DNA of 64,000 nucleotides, taken from Rhodoferax sp. GTDB taxonomy: Bacteria; Pseudomonadota; Gammaproteobacteria; Burkholderiales; Burkholderiaceae_C. How positions within the stretch are numbered: the stretch's first letter is position 1; each line of letters begins with the position of its first letter. The notes beneath the pieces were generated by a model. It was not told the origin of the DNA, searched no databases, and was given only the letters and a program-made list of their open reading frames with translations. Shown piece after piece: positions 24,429-32,533 of the stretch. The stretch covers positions 62,001 to 126,000 of the forward strand of contig JAUSNJ010000127.1 in NCBI GenBank assembly GCA_030645355.1, given 5' to 3'. The translations under genes and the position numbers were made by a program.

Positions 24429-25304
24429 ATGACACGACGCTTTCAATCCCAACGGCGCGCGCTGGGACGCCTGGTAGTAGCCAGCCTGGCAGGTTTACTG
24501 ACACTGAGTACGCCCGGGCAAGCCCAGGAAAACGGGGTGTACCGCTTTTCGCCAGTGAACCTCTATGGCATTGAACTGACCGCCAGCTACTGGAACCCCA
24601 TCATCGACTACGTGTCCACCAAGAGTGGCGTCAAACTGCAGCTCAAGATCGGCCGCACGTCCGCAGACACGACCGCCTATGTTCTGGCCAACGAGGTGGA
24701 GTTTGTGTTTTCCAACCACCTGTTCAGCCCGGAGCGCGACCATCTGGGATGGAAGGTGTTTGGCCGTCGCGCCACGGCCCCCATTCGCAGCCAGATTGTG
24801 GTGTTGGCCGAATCCCCCATCACCAAGCTGGAGCAACTGGCCAACGAAGCAGTCGCTTTTCCCGGTCCCGAAGGGACCGTCACCTACAAGTTTTCCTACG
24901 CCCATCTGTTGAACCAGAAAATCCCGGTTCAGGTGGTCTTCGCCGGCAACATGGATGGTGCGTTTGCCCAACTGGCCAGCGGCAAAGTCAAGGCGGCGGG
25001 AACGCAGTCGCAACTCAGTGCGGGCTGGTCCAAGCGCGAAGGCAAAACGCTGCGGGTGCTATGGGAGTCGGATCCGCTCAATGACCTGGCCCTGATGGCA
25101 TCAAGAAGTGTGGCCGCCAAGGATTTGGCGGCGGTCAGCAAGGCCTTCCTGGAGATGGGCCGCGACCCTGTAGGGCAGAAGGTGCTGGCCAGTGTCTCTG
25201 AACTGGTGAAGCTGCCACCCACAACGGCCTTTGTGCCCTCCACGGGTGCAGACTACACCGGCTACCGCAACTTCTACCAAACGGCACCCGCGAGCCTGCG
25301 CTAG
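24429..25304 (+). CDS. PhnD-like periplasmic phosphate/phosphonate-type binding protein
   Basis: 291 residues from the ATG at 24429 (AAAAGG upstream); an ATG six codons earlier lacks such a site. A signal peptide ending near TPGQAQ sends it to the periplasm. The mature part, YRFSPVNLYGIELTASYWNP onward, is a PhnD/NMT1-like type 2 binding fold: ANEVEFVFSNHLFSP, APIRSQIVVLAESPI, FPGPEGTVTYKFSYAHLL and FAQLASGKVKAAGTQS. No permease or ATPase gene is near; it lies between two hybrid histidine kinases. A role as ligand-capturing sensor subunit for one or both kinases is therefore more likely than transport. The ligand is unknown. Confidence 0.85.
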   Translation: MTRRFQSQRRALGRLVVASLAGLLTLSTPGQAQENGVYRFSPVNLYGIELTASYWNPIIDYVSTKSGVKLQLKIGRTSADTTAYVLANEVEFVFSNHLFSPERDHLGWKVFGRRATAPIRSQIVVLAESPITKLEQLANEAVAFPGPEGTVTYKFSYAHLLNQKIPVQVVFAGNMDGAFAQLASGKVKAAGTQSQLSAGWSKREGKTLRVLWESDPLNDLALMASRSVAAKDLAAVSKAFLEMGRDPVGQKVLASVSELVKLPPTTAFVPSTGADYTGYRNFYQTAPASLR

Positions 25305-25325
25305 GCACTTGCCGCACCAGCCATT

Positions 25326-27986
25326 GTGTTCGCCATAAAGCTCCTGGGGCGCCTACTGCCCTCATCGCTCAGCAACCGGGTGTTTGCGCTGTATGGCGTG
25401 ACCCTGCTGCTGCTTGTCGTCGGGGGGCTTGGGCTCTTCCTGAAGTACCAGTTCCAGCGACAAGTGGAGGACGCTGAGCTTGCCTCCGTGATGTTGATCG
25501 AGGTCGTAGCCCAGGCGGTGCAGGACAGCGTGGTGATCGGTGATTTTGACTCCGTGCAAAAAATCCTCAACAAAGGCGTTCAGGGCTCGCAGTTTTCGTC
25601 TGCACGGTTTATTGCTACGGGTGGTGGCACCGTGCGTGCGGACAACCGGCTGCAAGGGGAGCACCACGCACCCACGTGGCTCGTGCGCTGGGTGCAGAAG
25701 TCACTCCTTGACGTCAACCGCAATGTGTCGGTCGGCGGCAAAGACTATGGCATTTTGCGGCTTCAGTTTGACTCCACTGCTGTGGCGGCGGGACTATGGT
25801 CCTTGTCGCTTCTGGCACTGGCAGGCGGTGCGGCGGCGCTAACCGCCGGGCTGCTCCTGATCCGCATCGCCCTGTCACGCTGGCTCGGTGGCTTGGAGCG
25901 GCTGCGCAGAACCGTCGAATCACTGGGAACCGGTACAGCGCGATCCACTGACCTGGTGATCGACAACGCCCCGGCCGAGATCCAAAGCCTGGTCGACATG
26001 ATCAACCAGACCGCCGGCTTGGTGCGCGAACGTGAAACCACGCGCCGGGCCCTGGACCAGCAAAAATTTGCGCTCGACCAGCACGCTATCGTCAGCGTGA
26101 CCGATGCCCAGGGCGTGATCTTGTACGCCAATGACCGGTTCTGTGACATCAGCGGGTTCAGCCGCGCAGAGTTGCTGGGCCGCAACCAGCAGGAAATCCG
26201 CGCGGACACGCACTCTGCGGCCTACTACGACCAGATATGGAACACCGTGTCCCTGGGCCAGGTCTGGCACGGTGAACTGTGCAGCCGCAAACGCAATGGC
26301 GAGCTGTACTGGGTCGATGCGACCGTAGTGCCCATTCTGGCCGAGGACGGTGTCACCCACCAGTACATCACCATCCGCTCCGACATCACGGCACGCAAGG
26401 AGGCCGAGCAGGCGCGCCAGGCCGTCAATGCGGCACTGACCGAACGCACCGCGCAGCTTCAGGCCGTGCTGGACAACATTTCCCAGGGGGTGGCGATGTT
26501 TGCAGCGAACAAGTCGCTGGTATTCCAGAGCCGGCGTGTCATGGAACTGCTCGACATTCCCCCCCGTTTGATAGGGGCCGAGCTTGGAGAGATCGTCGCC
26601 TACCAGACCGAGCGCGGTGACTTTGGAGACGACTTTGCGCTGGTGGACGAGTGTGCGCGGCCGTATCTTCGCGCCCTCGCGCGGGGCGAAGAGACCGCGC
26701 CGCCAACCTTGTACAAGCGCAGGACCGCCTCCGGGCGCACGCTGGAGATTGGCGCCACCACGTTGGATACGGGGGTGACGGTGCGCACGTATACCGATGT
26801 CACCACCTATGTCGAAGCGCAGGCACGGGCCGAGCAGGCCAGTATTGCCAAGGGGCAGTTCCTGGCCAATATGAGCCACGAAATCCGTACGCCCATGAAC
26901 GCCGTTCTGGGGCTGCTGCAGTTGCTGCAGGACACGGCCATGACGGACACGCAGCGCGACTATGTCCTCAAGACCCAGGGTGCCGCACGGTCCTTGCTGG
27001 GCCTGCTCAACGACATCCTGGACTTTTCCAAGGTCGAGGCCGGCAAGATGACGCTGGACCCCCGGCCGTTCGACCTGGACAAGGTGTTGCGCGACCTCGA
27101 CGTTATTCTGAGCCCCCAAGCCAGCAACCAGGCGATCACCGTCCGTCTGGACGTGGACCCGACCGTCCCCCGCAACCTGATCGGCGACGACATGCGTCTG
27201 CTGCAGGTGTTGATCAATCTGGGCGGCAATGCCGTCAAGTTCACGGTCCAGGGCGACGTCGTGCTGCGGGTGCGCAGGGTCGAGCAGGGCGCGTCCGATG
27301 TACTGCTGGAGTTTGCGATGTGCGACAGCGGCATTGGCATCGCACCCGAAAACCAGCAGCACATCTTCAATGGCTTTTCGCAGGCCGAGGCCTCCACGAC
27401 CCGGCGCTTTGGCGGCACCGGGCTGGGTCTGGCGATCTCCAGCCGGCTGGTAGGCCTGCTGGGTGGGGAGCTCACACTCCACAGCGTCGAAGGCCAGGGC
27501 AGCACGTTTTCCTTCCAGATTCGGCTGCCGCTGGCCACCCCACCACAGGCCACGGCATTGGCGATATCCGCAGGCACCGCCGACCCGGCCACTCAGCCCA
27601 AGCGGCTGCAGGGCCTGCGCATCCTGGTGGTGGAAGACAACAAGATCAACCAGATGGTGGCCAGAGGCCTGTTGACCCGGGAAGGCGCCGACGTCACGGT
27701 GGCCGACAACGGGCAGTTGGGTGTGGCCGCGGTGGCTGCTGCCGCCCAGCCCCCGTTCGATGCAGTGCTGATGGACATCCAGATGCCGGTGATGGACGGC
27801 TACGCGGCCACACGGGCCATTCGCCACGAACTGGGGCTGACGAGACTGCCGATCATCGCCATGACGGCCAACGCCATGGCCTCAGACCGCCTGGTCTGCA
27901 TGCAAGCGGGTATGGACGACCACGTGGGCAAACCGTTTGAACTGGACCACCTGGTGGCCACCATCCTGCGCCTGTGCGCCCGCTAG
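25326..27986 (+). CDS. Hybrid sensor histidine kinase with PAS domains and one receiver domain
   Basis: 886 residues from a GTG at 25326, 21 bp after the binding-protein stop. Order: membrane helix (about 20-42), periplasmic segment of about 110 residues, second helix (about 157-182), a HAMP-like linker, PAS (about 248-360; FALDQHAIVSVTDAQGVILY), a second PAS-like domain (about 375-490), HisKA NMSHEIRTPMN (His about 518), ATPase DSGIGIAPENQ and GGTGLGLAIS, and one receiver (LMDIQMPVMDG, Asp about 815). The kinase and last receiver are closely related to the kinase at 20310; 44 bp are identical (23993-24036 versus 27620-27663). The sensor half differs, so one arose by duplication and sensor exchange. 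Confidence 0.92.
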   Translation: MFAIKLLGRLLPSSLSNRVFALYGVTLLLLVVGGLGLFLKYQFQRQVEDAELASVMLIEVVAQAVQDSVVIGDFDSVQKILNKGVQGSQFSSARFIATGGGTVRADNRLQGEHHAPTWLVRWVQKSLLDVNRNVSVGGKDYGILRLQFDSTAVAAGLWSLSLLALAGGAAALTAGLLLIRIALSRWLGGLERLRRTVESLGTGTARSTDLVIDNAPAEIQSLVDMINQTAGLVRERETTRRALDQQKFALDQHAIVSVTDAQGVILYANDRFCDISGFSRAELLGRNQQEIRADTHSAAYYDQIWNTVSLGQVWHGELCSRKRNGELYWVDATVVPILAEDGVTHQYITIRSDITARKEAEQARQAVNAALTERTAQLQAVLDNISQGVAMFAANKSLVFQSRRVMELLDIPPRLIGAELGEIVAYQTERGDFGDDFALVDECARPYLRALARGEETAPPTLYKRRTASGRTLEIGATTLDTGVTVRTYTDVTTYVEAQARAEQASIAKGQFLANMSHEIRTPMNAVLGLLQLLQDTAMTDTQRDYVLKTQGAARSLLGLLNDILDFSKVEAGKMTLDPRPFDLDKVLRDLDVILSPQASNQAITVRLDVDPTVPRNLIGDDMRLLQVLINLGGNAVKFTVQGDVVLRVRRVEQGASDVLLEFAMCDSGIGIAPENQQHIFNGFSQAEASTTRRFGGTGLGLAISSRLVGLLGGELTLHSVEGQGSTFSFQIRLPLATPPQATALAISAGTADPATQPKRLQGLRILVVEDNKINQMVARGLLTREGADVTVADNGQLGVAAVAAAAQPPFDAVLMDIQMPVMDGYAATRAIRHELGLTRLPIIAMTANAMASDRLVCMQAGMDDHVGKPFELDHLVATILRLCAR

Positions 27987-27989
27987 TGC

Positions 27990-29954
27990 CTAGGCGGGGC
28001 GGCCCAGCACTTCCCAGCGCTCCAGCGCAGCCATCAGCTCGTCGTCAATCGCTGCGTTGCGGGTGGCCAGCTTCATGGCCCGCACGTTGTCTATGGAGTA
28101 CAGGCTGCCATCGGCCAATGCTTCGCCGATGTCGCGCTGTTCGGCTTCCAGCGCAGCAATCAGGTCGGGCAGGCCGTCCAGCTCGCGCTGTTCCTTGAAG
28201 CTGAGCTTCTTGGTCTTGGCAGGCGGTGGTGCGGCCGGTGCGGTCGCGGAAACAGCCGCAGTGGCCTGCTCCTGTTTCTGCAGCTGCTCACGCTCGTAGT
28301 TAAAGGGCTTGGCCGTGGTCTTGCCAAGAGCCGCATTGATTTCATTGGCACGCTTGGTCTGGATCAGCCAGTCGCTGACGCCGCCTTCATACTCGCGCCA
28401 TTTGGCATCGCCCTCGTAGGCAATCGTGCTGGTAACCACGTTGTCCAGAAAGGTCCGGTCGTGGCTGACCAGGAACACGGTGCCGTCGTAGTTCTGCAGC
28501 AGGTCTTCCAGCAGCTCCAGCGTGTCGATGTCCAGGTCATTGGTCGGCTCGTCGAGCACCAGCACGTTGGCGGGGCGGGCAAACAGGCGCGCCAGCAGCA
28601 GGCGATTGCGCTCGCCACCGCTCAAGGAGCGTACCGGGGAGTTGGCGCGCGCCGGCGAGAACAAAAAGTCACCCAGGTAGCTCTTGACGTGCTTCTTCTG
28701 GTTGCCAATCTCGATCCACTCGCTACCGGGGCTGATGAAGTCTTCCAGCGTGGCGTCCAGGTCCAGCGCGTTGCGCATCTGGTCGAAGTAGGCCACCGTC
28801 ACATTCGCGCCCAGGCGCACCGTGCCCCAGGGGCTGTGGCCGGGTTCCGGCTTGGGCGCATTGGCAGGAGCCGGGTCGGGCTTGTGCTCGCCCAGGATGA
28901 GTTTGAGCAGCGTGGTCTTGCCGGCGCCGTTGGGCCCCAGCAGGCCGATTTTGTCGCCACGCAGAATGGTGGCGCTGAAGTCGTCCACGATCTTGCGTCC
29001 GTCGAATGTTTTGGATACATGCACCATCTCGGAGACCAGCTTGCCGCTCTTGTCTCCGCTGGACACGTCCATGTTCACGCTGCCCACGGCGTTGCGCCGC
29101 GCGGCATGCTGGGCGCGCATCTCGTCCAGGCGCACGATGCGCGCCGTGGCGCGGGTGCGGCGGGCTTCCACGCCCTTGCGAATCCAGATCTCTTCCTGCG
29201 CCAGCAGCTTGTCGGCCTTGGCGTTGATGACGGCCTCTTGCGCCAGTTGCTCGGCTTTCTGCGTCAGGTAGGCGGCAAAGTTGCCGGGGTAACTGAGCAG
29301 CTTGCCGCGGTCTAGTTCGACGATGCGCGTGGCCACGTTGTCCAGGAAGGAGCGGTCGTGGGTGATGGTGATGATGGAGCCCTTGAAATCGACCAACAGG
29401 CCTTCCAGCCATTCGATGGAGTCCAGGTCCAGGTGGTTGGTGGGCTCGTCCAGCAGCAGCACATCGGGCTGGGCCACCAGGGCCTGGGCCAGGGCCACGC
29501 GTTTTTTGGTACCGCCGGACAGCGTGCTGACAATCGCATCCGGGTTCAGGTGCAGGCGCTGCAGGGTCTCGCCCACCCGCTGCTCCCAGTTCCAGCCGTC
29601 CAGGGTCTCGATCTCGCTTTGCATCGCGTCCAGATCGCCGTGGCCCAGGCAGTATTCTTCAATCAGACCGATAACCCTCTCCAAACCTGCGCGGACCGCT
29701 ACAAAAACAGTAGCATCTGCGTCGAGTTGCGGCTCCTGGGCCACATAGGAGATGCGGGTGCCGCTTTGCACCTGCAGGGTGCCGTCATCGGGTTTCTCCA
29801 TGCCACCGAGGATTTTGAGCATGGAGGATTTGCCGGCGCCGTTGCGGCCGATCAGGCCCACGCGCTCTTGCGTCTCTAGAGAAAAATCAGCGTGGTCTAG
29901 AAGCGGGACGTGCCCAAATGCCAGCTGGGCGTCAAGTAGTGTGATAAGTGCCAT
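27990..29954 (-). CDS. uup: ABC-F ATPase Uup
   Basis: 654 residues, soluble. Two ABC ATPase domains without membrane helices: GLIGRNGAGKSSMLKILGG, TLSGGTKKRVALAQALV and LLLDEPTNHLDLDSIEWLE in the first; GLLGPNGAGKTTLLKLILG, SLSGGERNRLLLARLF and LVLDEPTNDLDIDTLELLE in the second, joined by a charged linker (about residues 240-310). The C-terminal extension, after a Pro/Ala-rich stretch (TAPAAPPPAKTKK), carries a coiled coil (ALEAEQRDIGEALADGSLY) typical of Uup, which binds DNA or ribosomes. ABC-F proteins act on the ribosome; Uup loss raises transposon excision in E. coli. Converges with the kinase gene with a three-base gap. Confidence 0.93.
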   Translation of the reverse strand: MALITLLDAQLAFGHVPLLDHADFSLETQERVGLIGRNGAGKSSMLKILGGMEKPDDGTLQVQSGTRISYVAQEPQLDADATVFVAVRAGLERVIGLIEEYCLGHGDLDAMQSEIETLDGWNWEQRVGETLQRLHLNPDAIVSTLSGGTKKRVALAQALVAQPDVLLLDEPTNHLDLDSIEWLEGLLVDFKGSIITITHDRSFLDNVATRIVELDRGKLLSYPGNFAAYLTQKAEQLAQEAVINAKADKLLAQEEIWIRKGVEARRTRATARIVRLDEMRAQHAARRNAVGSVNMDVSSGDKSGKLVSEMVHVSKTFDGRKIVDDFSATILRGDKIGLLGPNGAGKTTLLKLILGEHKPDPAPANAPKPEPGHSPWGTVRLGANVTVAYFDQMRNALDLDATLEDFISPGSEWIEIGNQKKHVKSYLGDFLFSPARANSPVRSLSGGERNRLLLARLFARPANVLVLDEPTNDLDIDTLELLEDLLQNYDGTVFLVSHDRTFLDNVVTSTIAYEGDAKWREYEGGVSDWLIQTKRANEINAALGKTTAKPFNYEREQLQKQEQATAAVSATAPAAPPPAKTKKLSFKEQRELDGLPDLIAALEAEQRDIGEALADGSLYSIDNVRAMKLATRNAAIDDELMAALERWEVLGRPA

Positions 29955-30119
29955 GTGGGTCGATTATCTCCTGCGCCCATGGTTTGCCGTAGCGCAAACC
30001 TGGCGCAGAAATACCCAAGCGCCCCGGGCGACGCGCTTGCGTTTAAGTCAAATTCGTTTCAGCCGTGTGACAATTGACGCTGATTAGTGCAGTGCACACC
30101 GTGTCCGAAGGAGATTTCC

Positions 30120-30758
30120 ATGTTCAGTAGTCTGATGCCCCAGCGCGCAGAGTTTTTTGATTTGCTGGCCGCGCACTCAGACCGGGTCGTGGCAGGCGCC
30201 AACGCCACCCTGCGGCTGATGAACGGCCTGGGCGTGGGCAATGAGGACATTGCCGTGCTGGTGGCCGAGGTCAACATGAACGAGGAAAGTGCCGACAAGA
30301 TCAAGGCCGAACTGATTGCCTTGCTGCACCGTTCGTTCACCACGCCCATCAACCGGGACCAGATCCACACCCTGACCATTGAGCTGGACAATGTGCTCAA
30401 TGCCCTGAAAAGTGTCGCCAATGCCGTCGGCATGTACAACATCCAGGAGTCAACGGCCGAGGCCCGTGAGATGGCCTCGCTGGGCGCCGACGCCTGCATG
30501 CGCCTGAACCGGGCCGTGATCGCCCTGCCGGACAAAAAGCGCAACCCCGAGACGGTGGGCCTGTGCAAGGAGATCGACGCCATCGAGTCCCAAGCGGACC
30601 GTGTACAGCGCAAGGCCATCACCCACCTGTTCAAGGACGGTGGCTCCGTCTGGACGGCGCTGAAGATGCGGGAGTTCTATGCACTGCAGGAAGATGTGCT
30701 GGACCGCTGTGAAGACGCGGCCAAGACGATTGAAGAAATCCTGATCGAAAACTCCTGA
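30120..30758 (+). CDS. DUF47 (PhoU-like) Pit accessory protein, first copy
   Basis: 212 residues from the ATG at 30120, preceded by AAGGAG. All-helical DUF47 protein: MPQRAEFFDLLAAHSDRVVAG, NMNEESADKIKAELIALLHRS, FTTPINRDQIHTLTIELDNV with DVLDRCEDAAKTIEEILIEN at the end. Family members are encoded next to Pit transporters and regulate phosphate uptake, by analogy with PhoU. The pit gene starts 11 bp downstream and a second DUF47 gene follows it. Confidence 0.92.
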   Translation: MFSSLMPQRAEFFDLLAAHSDRVVAGANATLRLMNGLGVGNEDIAVLVAEVNMNEESADKIKAELIALLHRSFTTPINRDQIHTLTIELDNVLNALKSVANAVGMYNIQESTAEAREMASLGADACMRLNRAVIALPDKKRNPETVGLCKEIDAIESQADRVQRKAITHLFKDGGSVWTALKMREFYALQEDVLDRCEDAAKTIEEILIENS

Positions 30759-30769
30759 GTCGCCCCTCC

Positions 30770-31783
30770 ATGGAACATCTCTCCATCAGCATCTGGTCGC
30801 TGGTACTGCTGGTTGCAGTGGCCCTGGCCTTTGACTTCATGAACGGTTTTCACGATGGCGCCAACTCCATCTCCACCATCGTGGCAACCGGGGCACTGAC
30901 GCCCAAACAGGCCGTGCTGTTTGCCGCCGCTTTCAACTTCGCTGCCCTGTGGGTGTTTCAACTCAAGGTGGCCGCCACCATCGGCAAGGGCACGGTCGAC
31001 CCGATGTTTGTCGACCATTACGTGATTTTTGGGGCCCTGATGGGGGCACTGGCGTGGAACATCATTACCTGGTACTACGGCATTCCGTCATCGTCGTCCC
31101 ACGCCCTGGTGGGCGGTCTGGTCGGCGCCACCGTCGTCAAGGCAGGCGGCATTGCACCGATTGTGTGGAGCGGTTTTGGCAAGATTCTGCTGTTCATCGT
31201 CATCTCGCCACTGGTCGGATTTTTCATCGGTGGCATGCTGATGGTGGCCGTGGCCTGGGCCTTCAGAAACAAGTCGCCGCACCAGGCCAGCACCTGGTTT
31301 CGATACGGCCAATTGTTTGCCGCCGGGGCCTACAGCCTGGGCCATGGTGGCAACGACGCGCAAAAGACCATTGGCATCATCTGGCTGCTGCTGATCACCG
31401 CGGGGGTCTCCACATCTGACGTAGCCACCTTGCCGATGTGGGTGGTCTACGCCTGCTACGGCGCGATTGCCTGGGGCACCTACCTGGGCGGCTGGCGCAT
31501 CGTGAAAACCATGGGCAGCAAGATCACCAGGCTCAACGCCGTCAGCGGTTCGTGCGCATCCATGGGGGGCGCCATCAGCCTGGGGCTGGCCACGCTGGGT
31601 GGCATTCCGGTATCGACCACGCACACCATCACCGGTGCCATTGTGGGCGTCGGCACGGCACAGGACGTCAAAGCGGTGCGCTGGGCCATGACTTTCAATC
31701 TGGTCGTGGCCTGGGTACTGACGATACCGGCCTCGGGGCTGATTGCCGCGCTGTTTTGGTATGTTGGGCGCAGCTTTCTCTAG
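30770..31783 (+). CDS. pit: Low-affinity inorganic phosphate transporter, Pit family
   Basis: 337 residues, about ten membrane helices. Pit signatures appear twice, as expected for the internal repeat: FDFMNGFHDGANSISTIVAT near the N-terminus, and later SLGHGGNDAQKTIGIIWLLL. SSSHALVGGLVGATVVKAGG and VSTTHTITGAIVGVGTAQ are the matching substrate-site loops. It imports phosphate, as a metal-phosphate complex, with protons across the inner membrane. It sits between two DUF47 genes in one tight operon (gaps of 11 and 24 bp). Confidence 0.95.
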   Translation: MEHLSISIWSLVLLVAVALAFDFMNGFHDGANSISTIVATGALTPKQAVLFAAAFNFAALWVFQLKVAATIGKGTVDPMFVDHYVIFGALMGALAWNIITWYYGIPSSSSHALVGGLVGATVVKAGGIAPIVWSGFGKILLFIVISPLVGFFIGGMLMVAVAWAFRNKSPHQASTWFRYGQLFAAGAYSLGHGGNDAQKTIGIIWLLLITAGVSTSDVATLPMWVVYACYGAIAWGTYLGGWRIVKTMGSKITRLNAVSGSCASMGGAISLGLATLGGIPVSTTHTITGAIVGVGTAQDVKAVRWAMTFNLVVAWVLTIPASGLIAALFWYVGRSFL

Positions 31784-31807
31784 TCTCACGCAGCCAAGGA
31801 ATCGACC

Positions 31808-32455
31808 ATGCCCAACCATGTCATGCCACACCGCAGCACCTTCTTCAATCTGCTGGCCGCCCATACGGACCGCCTGGTGGCGGGAGCCAGCGCCACGCTG
31901 CGCCTGATCACGGGACTGGGTAGCCAGACCGACCAATCGAACGCGCTGATCGAAGAGGTGAACCTGAACGAGACCAGCGCCGACAGTATCAAGGACGAAT
32001 TTACCAAGCTGCTCTACGAATCGTTCACCACGCCGATCAACCGCGACCAATTGCACACCCTGATTCTGGATCTGGACCGCGTGCTCGATACCCTGCAAAG
32101 CGTGGCCAATGCCATTCCCATGTACAACATCAGCGATTCGACGCCCGAGGCGCGCGCGATGGCATCGCTGGCGTCGGACGCCTGCCTGCGGCTCAACCGC
32201 GCGGTGATTGCGTTGGCCGACCGTGAGCAGGCACCGCAGGTTGCCGCACTGTGCCCGGAGATCAACACCCTGTGCTCCCAGGCCAACAAAGTGATGCGCG
32301 AAGCCATTACCCGGCTGTTTCGCGAAGAGGGCGACGAGGCCGCCGCCTGGCATGCCATGAAGATGCGCCGCTTCTACTTTACCCAGGATGCCGTCTTGCT
32401 GGGCTGCAAGCGCGCGGCGCACACCATGGAGGAGATCCTGCTGGAGAACGCCTAA
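31808..32455 (+). CDS. DUF47 (PhoU-like) Pit accessory protein, second copy
   Basis: 215 residues. A paralogue of the DUF47 gene upstream of pit: MPHRSTFFNLLAAHTDRLVAG, NLNETSADSIKDEFTKLLYE, SFTTPINRDQLHTLILDLDR and HTMEEILLENA align along the whole length. Such a clear local duplication flanking pit suggests hetero-oligomers or opposing regulators. It differs mainly in the middle (SQTDQSNALIEEV) and in a slightly more basic C-terminal half (GCKRAAHTMEE). Confidence 0.92.
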   Translation: MPNHVMPHRSTFFNLLAAHTDRLVAGASATLRLITGLGSQTDQSNALIEEVNLNETSADSIKDEFTKLLYESFTTPINRDQLHTLILDLDRVLDTLQSVANAIPMYNISDSTPEARAMASLASDACLRLNRAVIALADREQAPQVAALCPEINTLCSQANKVMREAITRLFREEGDEAAAWHAMKMRRFYFTQDAVLLGCKRAAHTMEEILLENA

Positions 32456-32533
32456 ACGCGCCTCCGCTCGCAATCTTCGAATCTTGAGCCGCTGTGGCCG
32501 CTGTTTTTGGGTTATGTTCCGTCAGGGAGTGAC

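Noticed and set aside
29690-29725. Possible repeat remnant (AACCCTCTCC ... CGCTACAAAAACAGTAGC) in uup
   Set aside because: Lacks the CGAGGGCTAG core and matches only weakly.
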